Shown: positions 35,967 to 50,026, numbered from the stretch's first letter. The stretch is DNA of 64,000 nt from Comamonadaceae bacterium (GCA_027488115.1 JAIYCG010000014.1:62001-126000); one strand, 5' to 3'. The notes: generated from the sequence alone by a model not told the origin. A program made the numbers and translations.

Positions 35967-36473
35967 TTAAGCGGCTTCTTTTTGGGCTTTGAGCATTTTG
36001 GTCTTAATGCGGTTGCGCTTTAAAGGCGACAAATATTCCACAAAAACCTTGCCCATCAAATGATCCAGTTCGTGCTGTACGCAAACTGCCATGAGGCCCT
36101 TCGCTTCAAGCTCACGTACTTGTCCATGTTCATCGGCGGCTTGCACCCTTACGGCAACGGCGCGCTCAACCCCATCGTAAATGCCTGGTACCGACAAGCA
36201 ACCTTCTTCACCTTTCACCCGCTCTTCGCTGTACCAAGTGATTTCTGGGTTGATTAAGACGATGGCTTGGTTGCGCTCTTCAGATGTGTCCATCACCACC
36301 AAACGCTGATGCACATTCACTTGGGTAGCAGCCAAGCCCACACCTTCTGCCTTGTACATGGTTTCCAACATGTCGGCGACAAGCTGACGCAACTTGTCAT
36401 CAAACTCGGTCACGGGGACGGCGACCTTGTGAAGGCGGGGATCGGGATAGCAAAGAATGTTTAAAAGTGACAT
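35967..36473 (-). CDS. def: Peptide deformylase
   Basis: 168 aa metallo-enzyme that removes the formyl group from new proteins. All three motifs are present: [18 protein letters not shown] (metal Cys) and QHELDH (HExxH metal site and catalytic Glu). It is divergent from dprA, which starts 115 bp away. Confidence 0.98.
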   Translation of the reverse strand: MSLLNILCYPDPRLHKVAVPVTEFDDKLRQLVADMLETMYKAEGVGLAATQVNVHQRLVVMDTSEERNQAIVLINPEITWYSEERVKGEEGCLSVPGIYDGVERAVAVRVQAADEHGQVRELEAKGLMAVCVQHELDHLMGKVFVEYLSPLKRNRIKTKMLKAQKEAA

Positions 36474-36588
36474 GGTGTTTTATTCAGCAATACCTCTATT
36501 TTCTCTAATTTGAAGAAGCCTTGCCCAAGTCTCGAATCGTACCCAAAATCGGCCTCCCCACAGCTGCTGGGCATTGTTTAGGAAAAAA

Positions 36589-37815
36589 ATGATTTCGTCT
36601 CCAGAAAACCTCCAAGCTTGGCTGCGTTTGAGTCTCACGCCAGGTGTGGGCAACATCACTGCCCGCGCATTGCTTCAAGAGTTCGGACAGCCCGAGGCCA
36701 TCTTTGAGAGAAGCGCCGCCGAACTGCAAGCACTTGTCAGCAAAGCCATCAGCCAGCAACTTCGTGTCATTCCTGTCGGTTTAGAAAAAGCTTTTGAGAC
36801 CACTTGGCAGTGGTTGCACAACCAGGTTCAAATAGGAACTTCTCAAATTGCGAACGCCCGCGTCCTCACCTTGGCAGACGCCGAATATCCCAGCAGCCTC
36901 TTTCTCACTCCCGACCCCCCTTTGCTGCTGTATGTTCTAGGGCAAACACAGCACTTGCATTTGCTCAGCCCCCCCCCTGACAAAGCGCCACGCGCACTGG
37001 CGGTGGTCGGTAGCCGCAATCCCACGCCACAAGGCCGATTGAACGCACACGACTTTGCTGTTCACCTCTCACAAGCTGGCCTCACGGTGGTTTCTGGCTT
37101 GGCTCTGGGAATTGACACCGCAGCGCATCAAGGCGCGTTGAAAGGTGGCAATGCCCACCATCCCTTGCACACGGTGGCGGTTGTGGGCACAGGTTTAGAC
37201 CGCGTGTATCCGCATCAAAATCATGCGCTGGCCTTGGCCATTGCGGCAAACGGTTTGTTAATCAGCGAATATCCGCTCAACACGCCACCCATTACGTCAA
37301 ATTTTCCAAAACGCAATCGCCTCATCGCCGGCCTGTCTCAGGGCTGCTTGGTGGTAGAAGCTGCCACACGATCCGGTTCATTGATTACTGCTAAACAAGC
37401 CTTGGACTTGGGCAAAGAGGTGTTCGCCATACCGGGCTCCATTCACACCACGGTGTCCAAGGGTTGCCATGACCTCATCAAACAAGGTGCCAAATTGGTC
37501 GACTGCGCTCAAGATATTTTGGAAGAGTTGAAAGACTTGCCCCACAGAGAGTGGCATGACGCACCAAGATTGCCCTCACAGCTCAATGACACAGCTTCAA
37601 CCGCAGAGGCCTTGCTTCAAGTGTCACAAGACCACAAGCTAACTTTGAAACTGCAAGAACATTTGGGCCAAGACCCTGTGGGCTTGGATGAGCTGCAAAT
37701 GCGAAGCGGCTTGAGTGCATCGCAATTACAAGCTGAATTGTTTCAAATGGAATTGAACGGTGCCTTGGGCCGCCTACCTGGTGGCCTTTACCAAAAACTC
37801 AACCCACATCGATGA
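36589..37815 (+). CDS. dprA: DNA-processing protein DprA
   Basis: 408 aa. Loads RecA on incoming single-stranded DNA during natural transformation. The Rossmann-like core has VVGSRNPTPQGR and VVSGLALGIDTAAHQGAL; the N-terminal SAM-like and C-terminal winged-helix domains are present. The ATG at 36589 follows AGGA by 7 bases; an upstream TTG in frame is ignored. Its 3' end is 6 bp from the convergent secF end. Confidence 0.96.
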   Translation: MISSPENLQAWLRLSLTPGVGNITARALLQEFGQPEAIFERSAAELQALVSKAISQQLRVIPVGLEKAFETTWQWLHNQVQIGTSQIANARVLTLADAEYPSSLFLTPDPPLLLYVLGQTQHLHLLSPPPDKAPRALAVVGSRNPTPQGRLNAHDFAVHLSQAGLTVVSGLALGIDTAAHQGALKGGNAHHPLHTVAVVGTGLDRVYPHQNHALALAIAANGLLISEYPLNTPPITSNFPKRNRLIAGLSQGCLVVEAATRSGSLITAKQALDLGKEVFAIPGSIHTTVSKGCHDLIKQGAKLVDCAQDILEELKDLPHREWHDAPRLPSQLNDTASTAEALLQVSQDHKLTLKLQEHLGQDPVGLDELQMRSGLSASQLQAELFQMELNGALGRLPGGLYQKLNPHR

Positions 37816-37821
37816 AGTTCT

Positions 37822-38775
37822 CTAAACCACTGCGCCCGAGTTAGGGTCATCAGGGTCTTCGTCTTTTTTCGGTGCAGCTTTGATCAAGTCTTCACGCCGA
37901 ATGCCCAACCACATGGCAATGGCAGCCGCCACAAACACAGAAGAGTAAATGCCGAACAAAATACCAATGGTGAGGGCCATGGCGAAGTAGTGTAGTGTTT
38001 CACCACCAAACAGCAACATGGAGAGCACCATGATTTGCGTGGAGCCGTGCGTGATGATGGTTCGGCTGATGGTGGACGTGATGGCGTTGTCAATGATCTC
38101 AATCGTGCTCATCTTGCGATAACGTCGGAAGTTCTCGCGAATTCGGTCAAAAATCACCACCGATTCGTTCACCGAATAGCCAAGGACGGCCAACACCGCG
38201 GCCAAAACAGCCAAAGAGAACTCCCACTGAAAGTAGGCAAAGAAGCCCAAGATAATGATGACGTCGTGCAAGTTGGCAATGATGGCCGCCACCGAGAATT
38301 TCCACTCAAAGCGAACGGCCAAATACAGCATGATGCCGATCACCACGAAAGCCAAGGCCTTCAAGCCATCGGCGGCCAACTCTTCGCCCACTTGAGGGCC
38401 CACAAACTCTGTGCGACGCAAGGTGGCTTCTGGGTTTTGAGCTTTCAATGCGGTCATCAAGGCTTCACTTTGCTGCGCAGAACTTACGCCCTTTTGAGCA
38501 GGCAAGCGAATCATGACATCACGCGCTGAGCCAAAGTTTTGCACTTGCACATCGTTGTAGCCTAAGCCCGAAACAACCCCCCGTACCTGAGTGAGGTTGG
38601 CTGCTTGGCTGTAGCTCACTTCCATCACGGTACCGCCAGTGAACTCCACCGACAAATGCAAACCACGGCTGAACAGAAAGAACACCGCCAACAAAAAGGT
38701 CACCAATGAGATCACGTTGAAGATCAACGCATTCTTCATGAATGGGATGTCTTTGCGGATTTTGAAAAATTCCAT
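37822..38775 (-). CDS. secF: Protein translocase subunit SecF
   Basis: 317 aa, six membrane segments with a large periplasmic loop after TM1. Uses proton motive force with SecD to complete Sec export. Family segments VEFTGGTVMEV, YSVNESVVIFDRIRENFR and SRTIITHGST are visible. It follows secD by 14 bp. The C-terminus is acidic (EDPDDPNSG). Confidence 0.98.
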   Translation of the reverse strand: MEFFKIRKDIPFMKNALIFNVISLVTFLLAVFFLFSRGLHLSVEFTGGTVMEVSYSQAANLTQVRGVVSGLGYNDVQVQNFGSARDVMIRLPAQKGVSSAQQSEALMTALKAQNPEATLRRTEFVGPQVGEELAADGLKALAFVVIGIMLYLAVRFEWKFSVAAIIANLHDVIIILGFFAYFQWEFSLAVLAAVLAVLGYSVNESVVIFDRIRENFRRYRKMSTIEIIDNAITSTISRTIITHGSTQIMVLSMLLFGGETLHYFAMALTIGILFGIYSSVFVAAAIAMWLGIRREDLIKAAPKKDEDPDDPNSGAVV

Positions 38776-38789
38776 GATGCAGCTCCGCT

Positions 38790-40694
38790 TTATGCTTTGT
38801 CGTCGGCTTTGTTGTCGGGCGTGGCACGCACGGCAGAACCTTCAGGTCGCCATACCGTACCAATCGACACTGACTTGAGTTTCTTCTGACGGCCATACCA
38901 AAGATTGACCAATCCACGTGAGAAAAACACCGCAGAGAACATGCTGGTCAAAATGCCCAAGCAGTGAACCACAGCGAATCCGCGCACTGGGCCAGAACCA
39001 AAAGCCAACAGCGCCACGCCCGCAATCAGGGTGGTGATGTTGGAGTCAAAAATGGTGGCCCACGCACGGTCATAACCGGTGTGAATAGCGGCTTGCGGCG
39101 ATGCGCCCAAACGCAACTCTTCACGGACACGCTCATTGATCAGTACGTTGGAGTCAATGGCCATACCCAGCGCCAGCGCCATGGCAGCCATGCCAGGCAA
39201 AGTCAGTGTGGCTTGCAGCATCGACAACACCGCAACCAACAACAACAAGTTGACGGCCAAGGCGATGCTAGAAAACATGCCAAACATCATGTAATAAATG
39301 CTCATGAAGGCAACAATGACCAAGAAGCCCCATATGACACTGTTGAAACCTTTGGCAATGTTTTCTGCACCCAGGCTTGGGCCAATGGTGCGCTCTTCAA
39401 TGATTTCCATGGGCGCAGCCAAGGAACCTGCACGCAACAGCAAGGCCGTGTCGTTGGCTTCGCTGGTGGTCATGCGACCTGAAATTTGAACCCGGCCGCC
39501 CCCAATTTCAGAACGAATGACAGGGGCTGTGACCACTTCGCCTTTGCCTTTTTCAAACAACAAAATGGCCATGCGCTTGCCCACGTTTTCACGCGTGACA
39601 TCTTTGAAAATGCGCGCGCCCTTGCCATCCAAAGACAAGTTCACAACGGGCTCTTGCGTTTGGCTGTCAAAACCTGGCTGTGCATCGGTGAGGTTGTCGC
39701 CGGTCAAAATAACTTGCTTCTTGACAATCACAGACTGGCCATTGCGCTCTAAGTAGCGCTCAGAGCCGAAAGGCACCAAACCATTTGTTTGCTCTGCAGA
39801 CCGCGCTTCGCTGCTCTCGTCGACCAATCGAACTTCCAAGGTGGCTGTACGGCCCAAAATATCTTTGGCCTTGGCAGTGTCTTGCACGCCAGGCAACTGC
39901 ACCACAATGCGGTCAAGCCCTTGCTGCTGTATGACAGGTTCAGCCACGCCCAACTCGTTGATTCGGTTGTGCAAGGTGGTGATGTTTTGTTTCAAGGCCT
40001 GATCTTGCACACGGCGCGCTGCATCTGGTTTGATGGTGGCCGTGATTTTGAATTCGCTGCCTTCGGCCGCATCCACGGCTTGCAAATCTGCAAACTGGTC
40101 GGTCAAGACACGTCTTGCCGCCGTCAGCTGCGCTTGGTCTCGCAATTTGATCTCAATGTTGGCGCCATTTCGCGTGATGCCGCCATGGCGGACATCTTTT
40201 TCTCTCAAAAGAGTGCGAATATCGCCTGCCAGTGAATCTGTTTTTTGCGTCAACGCGGCTTTCATGTCTACTTGAAGCATGAAATGAACGCCACCACGCA
40301 AATCCAATCCCAAGTACATGGGGGACGCGTGCAAAGCCGTCAACCAAGCAGGCGATCGAGACAACAAGTTCAAAGCCACCACGTAGCCATTGTCTGTGCC
40401 TTCTGGGATGAGGGCTTTTTGGATGGCGTCTTTGGCTTTCAACTGTTGCTCTGTTGTTTCAAAGCGCGCCTTGATCGAACCTGCTTCTAAGGTGAGTGCG
40501 GCAGCAGGCACGTTGGCTGATTCAAGGGCCTGTGCCACGCGCGACAAAGTAGCGTCATCCACCTTGGCCGACATCTTTGAAGATGACACTTGCACTGCAG
40601 GCGCTTCACCAAAAAAGTTAGGTAATGTGTAAACAACACCCAACAACAAAGCGATCACGATGATCGCAAATTTCCACGCCGGATAACGGTTCAT
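38790..40694 (-). CDS. secD: Protein translocase subunit SecD
   Basis: 634 aa, six membrane segments and a large periplasmic P1 head. LDLRGGVHFMLQVD, the DRIVVQLPGV segment and ALALGMAIDSNVLINERVREE are hallmark regions. The ATG at 40694 (MNRYPAWKFAII) starts directly at TM1; the frame is open farther upstream but not coding-like. The order is yajC-secD-secF. Confidence 0.98.
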   Translation of the reverse strand: MNRYPAWKFAIIVIALLLGVVYTLPNFFGEAPAVQVSSSKMSAKVDDATLSRVAQALESANVPAAALTLEAGSIKARFETTEQQLKAKDAIQKALIPEGTDNGYVVALNLLSRSPAWLTALHASPMYLGLDLRGGVHFMLQVDMKAALTQKTDSLAGDIRTLLREKDVRHGGITRNGANIEIKLRDQAQLTAARRVLTDQFADLQAVDAAEGSEFKITATIKPDAARRVQDQALKQNITTLHNRINELGVAEPVIQQQGLDRIVVQLPGVQDTAKAKDILGRTATLEVRLVDESSEARSAEQTNGLVPFGSERYLERNGQSVIVKKQVILTGDNLTDAQPGFDSQTQEPVVNLSLDGKGARIFKDVTRENVGKRMAILLFEKGKGEVVTAPVIRSEIGGGRVQISGRMTTSEANDTALLLRAGSLAAPMEIIEERTIGPSLGAENIAKGFNSVIWGFLVIVAFMSIYYMMFGMFSSIALAVNLLLLVAVLSMLQATLTLPGMAAMALALGMAIDSNVLINERVREELRLGASPQAAIHTGYDRAWATIFDSNITTLIAGVALLAFGSGPVRGFAVVHCLGILTSMFSAVFFSRGLVNLWYGRQKKLKSVSIGTVWRPEGSAVRATPDNKADDKA

Positions 40695-40771
40695 GATGGC
40701 AGACGCTTCAAAGAAAAGAAAATAGCAACCCGCAAACCCTGGCACCATGGGTACCAAGAGCTGTTTGGTAA

Positions 40772-41104
40772 TTACTTCATTGAGCCTTTAGGCAAAACTT
40801 GCACAACGGCTGAGCGTTGCATTTGAACTTCGACGCCATTGGCAATTTCAATGCTTAAAAAGCCATCGCCTAACTTGCTGACCTTGCCCAAGAAACCACC
40901 CGCCGTGATGATTTCATCGCCCTTGGCAAGCGCATCGATCATGGCCTTGTGCTCTTTTTGCTTTTTCATTTGAGGGCGAATCATGACGAAATACAGCACC
41001 ACAAACATCAACAGCAAGGGCAACATGCTCATTAAAGAAGATTGCATGTCGCCACCGGCGGCAGCGGCTGGGGCAGTTTGGGCAAATGCGGATGAAATGA
41101 ACAT
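40772..41104 (-). CDS. yajC: Sec translocon accessory protein YajC
   Basis: 110 aa with one membrane segment (about residues 22-42) followed by the conserved RPQMKKQKEHK and GDEIITAGG regions. Start at 41104 with GGAG 8 bases upstream. It adjoins secD. The usual upstream neighbours tgt and queA are absent; nitrile hydratase genes stand there instead, on the opposite strand. Confidence 0.97.
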   Translation of the reverse strand: MFISSAFAQTAPAAAAGGDMQSSLMSMLPLLLMFVVLYFVMIRPQMKKQKEHKAMIDALAKGDEIITAGGFLGKVSKLGDGFLSIEIANGVEVQMQRSAVVQVLPKGSMK

Positions 41105-41235
41105 CGACGAACTCCACGAATAAATTAACGGTAATTCCCAAAAATTCGGCCTCAAGCCGCCTTCCTAGGCCAACCTCTGATTGTATGCGGGGCTATGATG
41201 GCATCCAATGACCTTGTCCAACTCGGGAGACGACC

Positions 41236-41841
41236 ATGGCCAGCCATTCTCATGATCACGATCACGAACATTCCACGCTGAGTGAGATGGACGTCAGGGT
41301 TCGCGCCCTGGAGTCCCTGCTGACTCAAAAAGGCTACATCGACCCCGCGGCCATTGACCGCATCATCGAAACCTACGAAACCGAAATTGGCCCTCACAAC
41401 GGTGCCCAGGTGGTGGCCAAGGCTTGGGCCGAGCCCGAATTCAAAGCCTTGCTATTGAAAGACGCCACTGCCGCCATTGCCTCATTGGGGTTTACGGGTC
41501 GCCAAGGTGAGCACATGGTGGCCGTGGAAAACACCCCCGATCAGCACAACATGGTGGTTTGCACCCTTTGCAGCTGCTACCCTTGGCCGATCTTGGGCCT
41601 GCCGCCGGTTTGGTACAAAAGTGCTGCCTATCGGTCCCGCACCGTTCTAGAGCCTCGCAAAGTCTTGGCAGATTTTGGCGTGTCCTTGCCCGAGAGCACC
41701 CGCATTCGGGTTTGGGACTCTACCGCTGAAGTTCGCTATTTGGTCTTGCCCAAACGCCCCCCTGACACAGACCATTTGTCGCAAACAGCGCTTGCGGCTT
41801 TGGTGACTCGGGACGCCATGATTGGGACGGCCCTCCTGTGA
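41236..41841 (+). CDS. nthA: Nitrile hydratase alpha subunit, cobalt type
   Basis: 201 aa. Converts nitriles to amides with the beta subunit. The metal claw [10 protein letters not shown] holds Cys109, Cys112 and Cys114 (oxidised in mature enzymes). Thr between the first cysteine and Leu marks the cobalt class; iron enzymes have Ser. Typical flanking segments ([29 protein letters not shown]) are intact. The N-terminus carries an HSHDHDHEH stretch that may bind metal. The ATG has GGGAG upstream, and the beta gene overlaps it (GTGA). The order alpha-beta-accessory is typical of cobalt operons in some proteobacteria. Confidence 0.95.
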   Translation: MASHSHDHDHEHSTLSEMDVRVRALESLLTQKGYIDPAAIDRIIETYETEIGPHNGAQVVAKAWAEPEFKALLLKDATAAIASLGFTGRQGEHMVAVENTPDQHNMVVCTLCSCYPWPILGLPPVWYKSAAYRSRTVLEPRKVLADFGVSLPESTRIRVWDSTAEVRYLVLPKRPPDTDHLSQTALAALVTRDAMIGTALL

Positions 41842-42512
41842 ACGGCGTTCACGACATGGGCGGCCAACAAGGTTTTGGCCGCGTTTTGTGTGAAAAAGCC
41901 GAGCCTTTGTTTCACGCAGATTGGGAAAGTCGGGCCATGGCCATGACAGTGGCCATGGGTGCCAGCGGTCAATGGAACATTGACCTGAGCCGCTCGGCCA
42001 GAGAATCATTGTCCCCGGCGGTGTATTTGTCCAGCAGCTATTACGAAATATGGCTCAGGGCATTGGAAAAACTCATGTTGGAGCGCAGCATGGTGACGCA
42101 GGCGGAGTTGGATGCGGGCCAATTGATCACGCCGCCCATCAAAGTCAGCAAGGTTCTAACCCTTGACACCGTGGACGCCGCCTTGAAAGCGGGAAGCCCC
42201 ACTGAGCGCGCCATCGATCAGCCCGCATTGTTCAAAGTCGGCCAAAAAGTGCGCGCACTCAATGTGCATCCGCAAGGTCATACCCGTTTGCCACGCTACG
42301 TTCGCGGCCATGTGGGCACCGTGGTGAGCCTTCACGGCGGTCATATTTTTCCTGACCAGCACACGCTTCGCGCATTGCCGCCCTTCACCGTGGCTGTTGA
42401 GTGGCTCTACACCGTGGTCTTTGATGGCCCCACCTTGTGGGGTGACGGCAGCGACCCTAGCGTGGAGGTGACCGTGGATGCATGGGAGCCTTATTTAGAA
42501 GCAGTTGCCTGA
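41838..42512 (+). CDS. nthB: Nitrile hydratase beta subunit
   Basis: 224 aa. The N-terminus [14 protein letters not shown] is the family signature, and the C-terminal SH3-like domain (VGQKVRALN ... [13 protein letters not shown] ... FPDQ) covers the active site. GTG start coupled to the alpha stop. Together with the alpha gene it gives a complete hydratase. Confidence 0.96.
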   Translation: MNGVHDMGGQQGFGRVLCEKAEPLFHADWESRAMAMTVAMGASGQWNIDLSRSARESLSPAVYLSSSYYEIWLRALEKLMLERSMVTQAELDAGQLITPPIKVSKVLTLDTVDAALKAGSPTERAIDQPALFKVGQKVRALNVHPQGHTRLPRYVRGHVGTVVSLHGGHIFPDQHTLRALPPFTVAVEWLYTVVFDGPTLWGDGSDPSVEVTVDAWEPYLEAVA

Positions 42513-42531
42513 CATCATTGCGAATTCAGCC

Positions 42532-42942
42532 ATGCAAAACACCCATCTGACCCTTCAAGACATTGCTCAGCATTGCGGCGGCGACATGCCAATGCCCGCT
42601 GAAGCCACCCACGGCATTGTCTTTGCAGAGCCTTGGCAAGCGCATGCCTTCGCCATGACGCTGCAGTTGCACGAAAAAGGCTTATTCTCTTGGCCAGAGT
42701 GGGCTGCTGCGCTAACGCAGGAAATTCGGGATGCACAAGCGACGGGCGATACAGACACCGGCAAAACTTATTACACGCATTGGCTCAACGCATTGGAAGC
42801 CATGGTGCTGGCCAAACAACTGGGCACAGCCGATCAAATTCATGATTTTGAGCATGCTTGGGAGGCTGCGGCAGCTAGAACACCGCACGGCCAGCCCATC
42901 GTTTTAGACAATCAAGGCTCTGGGGTATCGGTGTCCAACTGA
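42532..42942 (+). CDS. Nitrile hydratase accessory protein (activator)
   Basis: 136 aa, related to the N-terminal part of the beta subunit (FAEPWQAHAFAMTLQLHEKGLFSWPEWAAAL split over one helical unit). Such proteins insert cobalt or promote self-subunit swapping to mature the alpha subunit. The ATG at 42532 is 19 bp after the beta stop; a TTG inside nthB is less likely. Its 3' end overlaps the convergent iron-permease-like gene by 31 bp. Confidence 0.88.
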   Translation: MQNTHLTLQDIAQHCGGDMPMPAEATHGIVFAEPWQAHAFAMTLQLHEKGLFSWPEWAAALTQEIRDAQATGDTDTGKTYYTHWLNALEAMVLAKQLGTADQIHDFEHAWEAAAARTPHGQPIVLDNQGSGVSVSN

Positions 42943-43322
42943 CCCTGGACCAACTGTTGACGTGCCAATTGAGCCAAGGCTTGGTATTTTCGTTTGAAGA
43001 CATCAAGGTTTTCCTCTTCCAACTCTTCTAAGTCCAGCAGCGCATTGTGCGCACCTTGTGTGGCTCGAATCAGTTCGTCCAATTTCAATTGAATGGCCTC
43101 AGTGTCTCGGTTCTGAGTGTTTTGAATTAAGAAGACCATTAAAAAGGTCACGATGGTGGTGCCCGTGTTAATCACCAACTGCCAAGTGTCGCTGAAACCG
43201 AACAAGGGCCCAGTCAGAATCCAAATCAAAATGACCCCAAAGGCCATTGAAAAAGTTCGAGGCTTGCCACACACATGTGCAACTTTTTTGGCAAAGATGG
43301 CGTAAGCATTATTTTGGAACAT
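42912..43322 (-). CDS. Low-affinity iron permease-like membrane protein
   Basis: 136 aa with two close hydrophobic segments (about residues 22-70) and a conserved middle region (FLIQNTQNRDTEAIQLKLDELI) typical of the PF04120 family, followed by a charged coiled-coil-like tail (about 85-120). The ATG at 43322 has an AGAAAGAAG stretch upstream; a GTG nine codons earlier is also possible. The transport role is weakly established in this family. Confidence 0.85.
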   Translation of the reverse strand: MFQNNAYAIFAKKVAHVCGKPRTFSMAFGVILIWILTGPLFGFSDTWQLVINTGTTIVTFLMVFLIQNTQNRDTEAIQLKLDELIRATQGAHNALLDLEELEEENLDVFKRKYQALAQLARQQLVQGQLDTDTPEP

Positions 43323-43386
43323 GACCGACTTCTTTCTGAAAACAAACACACCGCTATGATGCGCTCATCTTTCGGAAAATAAAAAC

Positions 43387-46952
<3,566 letters not shown>

Positions 46953-46974
46953 TCACCTTCCATCAGTTCAGGCC

Positions 46975-48084
46975 TTAAATGCGCATGGGCATCACCACGT
47001 ATTTGAACTGGTCGTTTTCTGGGATGGTGATGAGGGCAGAGCTGTTGGCATCGGCCAAATCAATGCGCACCATGTCTTGGCCCATGTTGGTGAGCACATC
47101 GATGATGTAGGTCACGTTGAAGCCAATTTCGATGCTGTCACCACCGTAATCAATGTCGAGTTCGTCCACGGCCTCTTCTTGCTCGGCGTTGGTAGACGCC
47201 ACACGCAATGTGCCAGGATCCAAATTAAGGCGCACACCTTTGAATTTGTCGCTGGTGAGAATGGCGGTTCGCTGCAAGCAAGACAGCAAGGCTTGGCGAC
47301 CTAGCGTGAGGTTGTTGCGATGGCCTTTGGGAATAACGCGGTTGTAATCGGGGAATTTGCCTTCCACGAGTTTGGTCACAAACTCCATGCCGCCAAAACT
47401 GAACTTGGCTTGGTTATTGGCAAACTGCATCTCGATGGCGCCTTCGGCGTCACTGAGCAAGCGTTGCATTTCGAGCACGGTTTTGCGGGGCAAGATCACT
47501 TCTTGTTTGTTGGGCACATCGGTGTCCAAGGTGGCCGAGGCAAATGCCAAACGGTGACCGTCGGTGGACACCAATGACAACTGCTTGCCTTCCGCCACAA
47601 ACAAAATGCCGTTGAGGTAATAACGGATGTCGTGCACAGCCATGGCAAAAGACACTTGGCTGAGCAACTGCTTCAAGGTTTTTTGCGGCACGCTGAACAC
47701 AGGGCCAAAGCTAGCAGCTTCTTGCACCAACGGAAAATCTTCGGCTGGCAATGTTTGCAATGTGAATTTGGATTTGCCGCCCTTCAAAATCAGTTTGCTT
47801 TGACTAGATTCCAAACTGACAGTTTGATCGGAAGGCATGGTGCGCAAAATGTCGATCAGCTTGCGCGCACCCACCGTGGTGGTGAAGTCGCCTGCATCGC
47901 CATCCATCTCGGCTGTGGTGCGAATTTGAATTTCCAGATCGCTGGTGGTCAACTGCAAAGCTTTGCCAGTTTTGCGAATCAATACATTGGCCAAAACAGG
48001 CAATGTGTGACGGCGTTCCACAATGCCAGAAACGGATTGCAAAACAGACAGCAATTTGTCTTGGGTGGCCTTCAGTACGATCAT
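46975..48084 (-). CDS. dnaN: DNA polymerase III beta sliding clamp
   Basis: 369 aa, full-length clamp of three repeated domains. N-terminus MIVLKATQDKLLSVLQSVSGIVERRHTLPVLANVL and C-terminus PENDQFKYVVMPMRI are diagnostic. It lies downstream of dnaA with a 158-bp gap. Confidence 0.99.
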   Translation of the reverse strand: MIVLKATQDKLLSVLQSVSGIVERRHTLPVLANVLIRKTGKALQLTTSDLEIQIRTTAEMDGDAGDFTTTVGARKLIDILRTMPSDQTVSLESSQSKLILKGGKSKFTLQTLPAEDFPLVQEAASFGPVFSVPQKTLKQLLSQVSFAMAVHDIRYYLNGILFVAEGKQLSLVSTDGHRLAFASATLDTDVPNKQEVILPRKTVLEMQRLLSDAEGAIEMQFANNQAKFSFGGMEFVTKLVEGKFPDYNRVIPKGHRNNLTLGRQALLSCLQRTAILTSDKFKGVRLNLDPGTLRVASTNAEQEEAVDELDIDYGGDSIEIGFNVTYIIDVLTNMGQDMVRIDLADANSSALITIPENDQFKYVVMPMRI

Positions 48085-48242
48085 GTCTTCCTCTGTTTTA
48101 GGGGGCCTCGATTTGGAATTCGGGCACCGCTAGATTTTCGCTGATTTTTTGCCTTAAATTGAGCTTTTGGCCGCCTTAATTCAGCATTCTTTGGGGGGTC
48201 TTCAGCCGAGCCCCAAAAACTCCCCCAGAAAGACCACCTGGC

Positions 48243-49643
48243 CTAACCTTTTAGGGTTTGTTCCAAAACGTGTAATTGCTGGTTCAGCTCGGTCAATTGC
48301 TGACGCTCGGCACTTATTTTTCGAACGGCATGCAGAACTGTGGTGTGATCGCGCCCGCCAAACAGTTCACCAATTTCTGGCAGGCTTTTTTGCGTCAATT
48401 CTTTGGCCAAGTACATGGCAATTTGGCGCGGCCGTGCAATGCTGGCTGGGCGTTTTTTGGAGTACATGTCGGCGACCTTGATCTTGTAGTAATCGGCCAC
48501 CGTTTTTTGAATGTTTTCGACGCTGATTTGACGGTTTTGAATAGACAACAAATCGCGCAGGGCTTCTCGCGCCAGCTGGATGGAGATTTCCTTCTGGTTA
48601 AACCTTGAGTACGCCAAGATTTTGCGCAATGCGCCTTCCAGTTCACGCACATTGGAACGCACGTTTTTGGCCACAAAGAAAGCCACCTCTTCGGGCATGA
48701 CGCTGCCCTCGCTGATGGCTTTGTTGATCAAAATGGCCACCCTCATTTCCAGTTCGGGCGGCTCGATGGCCACCGTGAGACCTGAATCAAAACGTGAAAC
48801 CAAACGTTCGTGAATATCGGCCAAACCTTTGGGATAGGTGTCACTGGTCATGACAATGTGCGACTTCTTGGCCAGCAAAGCTTCAAAGGCATTGAAGAAT
48901 TCCTCTTGCGTCCGGTCTTTGTTGGCAAAGAACTGGACATCGTCAATCAACAGCAAATCGAGCGAGTGGTAGCGGTGCTTGAATTCGTCAAATGTTTTGC
49001 GTTGGTAGGCTTTAACCACATCCGACACAAACTGTTCTGCGTGAATGTAGAGAACTTTGGCATCGGGCCTGTCTGCCAACAGTTTGTTGCCCACGGCATG
49101 GACCAAGTGGGTCTTGCCCAAACCCACCCCACCATAAATGAAAAGGGGGTTGTACAAGTGACCGGGCATGGTGGCCACATGCATGGCTGCAGCACGCGCC
49201 ATGCGGTTGGCAGAGCCCTCCACCAGGGTGTCGAAAGTGAGCGCAGTATTCAAGCGATGGCGATGTCCATCTGCGGGCACTTCGTCGGGTGCATCAGCCG
49301 CTTCGGGGCGCGCCTCTAATGCAGCTTTAGCCATAGAAAAAGCAGTTTTACCTTGCGCCTCTCTGGTAGTAAGTGCCAACTCGATTAAGATTTTTTGGCC
49401 GTGGAGTCGCGACAAGACATCGGCCAACTTAGCACTGTATTGGGCGCGTATCCAATCTAGTTTAAATCGATTGGCCACAAACAATGTGACCTTAGACAGA
49501 TCCTCGGAGACATGCGCAGTGAGCGGCTTGATCCAAGTGTTGAACTGTTGCTCAGGCATCTCCTGGGCGAGCTCGTCGAGGCACACTTGCCACAGCGCTT
49601 GACCCGCTTCGTCCGCGTCGGAAGGATGCTGTCCGCTGCTCAT
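48243..49643 (-). CDS. dnaA: Chromosomal replication initiator DnaA
   Basis: 466 aa. Domain I at the N-terminus ([22 protein letters not shown]), a linker, the AAA+ domain with [10 protein letters not shown] (Walker A) and [10 protein letters not shown] (Walker B), and the domain IV DNA-binding signature [14 protein letters not shown]. Start at the ATG 49643; a TTG two codons earlier is also open. It is read away from the oriC candidate. Confidence 0.99.
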   Translation of the reverse strand: MSSGQHPSDADEAGQALWQVCLDELAQEMPEQQFNTWIKPLTAHVSEDLSKVTLFVANRFKLDWIRAQYSAKLADVLSRLHGQKILIELALTTREAQGKTAFSMAKAALEARPEAADAPDEVPADGHRHRLNTALTFDTLVEGSANRMARAAAMHVATMPGHLYNPLFIYGGVGLGKTHLVHAVGNKLLADRPDAKVLYIHAEQFVSDVVKAYQRKTFDEFKHRYHSLDLLLIDDVQFFANKDRTQEEFFNAFEALLAKKSHIVMTSDTYPKGLADIHERLVSRFDSGLTVAIEPPELEMRVAILINKAISEGSVMPEEVAFFVAKNVRSNVRELEGALRKILAYSRFNQKEISIQLAREALRDLLSIQNRQISVENIQKTVADYYKIKVADMYSKKRPASIARPRQIAMYLAKELTQKSLPEIGELFGGRDHTTVLHAVRKISAERQQLTELNQQLHVLEQTLKG

Positions 49644-49891
49644 TGGCAAGCGCCTAGGGTGTGGACAGATGGTTGTTTCATTCGACTCAAAAGTAACTTT
49701 ATCAAGAGTTTATCCACATGCAGGGTGGACAGCTTGGGCTCATCATAAACTAGAATTTTTGCCATGGGTACTGGATTTTTTCCGGACAAATACTGACAGG
49801 GTTTGCCAGCCATCAGAAAGTTTGCGATAATCGCCGGTTCCCCCCAAAAATAACCATGTGGTTGGGGGATCGATATCAGGAACGACTCAAA
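49644..49891. other. oriC: Candidate replication origin oriC
   Basis: The 248-bp gap between dnaA and rpmH, a common oriC location. One perfect DnaA box TTATCCACA at 49710-49718, a two-mismatch box on the other strand at 49660-49668, a weak TTATCAAGA at 49699-49707, and AT-rich stretches on the rpmH side. Only one strong box, so this is tentative; it must also hold the promoters of dnaA and rpmH. Confidence 0.45.
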
Positions 49892-50026
49892 ATGAAACGC
49901 ACTTACCAACCCTCTAAAACACGCCGCGCACGCACACACGGCTTTTTGGTTCGCATGAAAACCCGTGGTGGCCGTGCCGTGATCAATGCACGTCGCGCTA
50001 AAGGTCGTAAACGCCTGGCCGCTTAA
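49892..50026 (+). CDS. rpmH: Ribosomal protein L34
   Basis: 44 aa, strongly basic ([19 protein letters not shown]...RLAA), the normal L34. First gene of rpmH-rnpA-yidD-yidC-mnmE. Confidence 0.98.
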   Translation: MKRTYQPSKTRRARTHGFLVRMKTRGGRAVINARRAKGRKRLAA

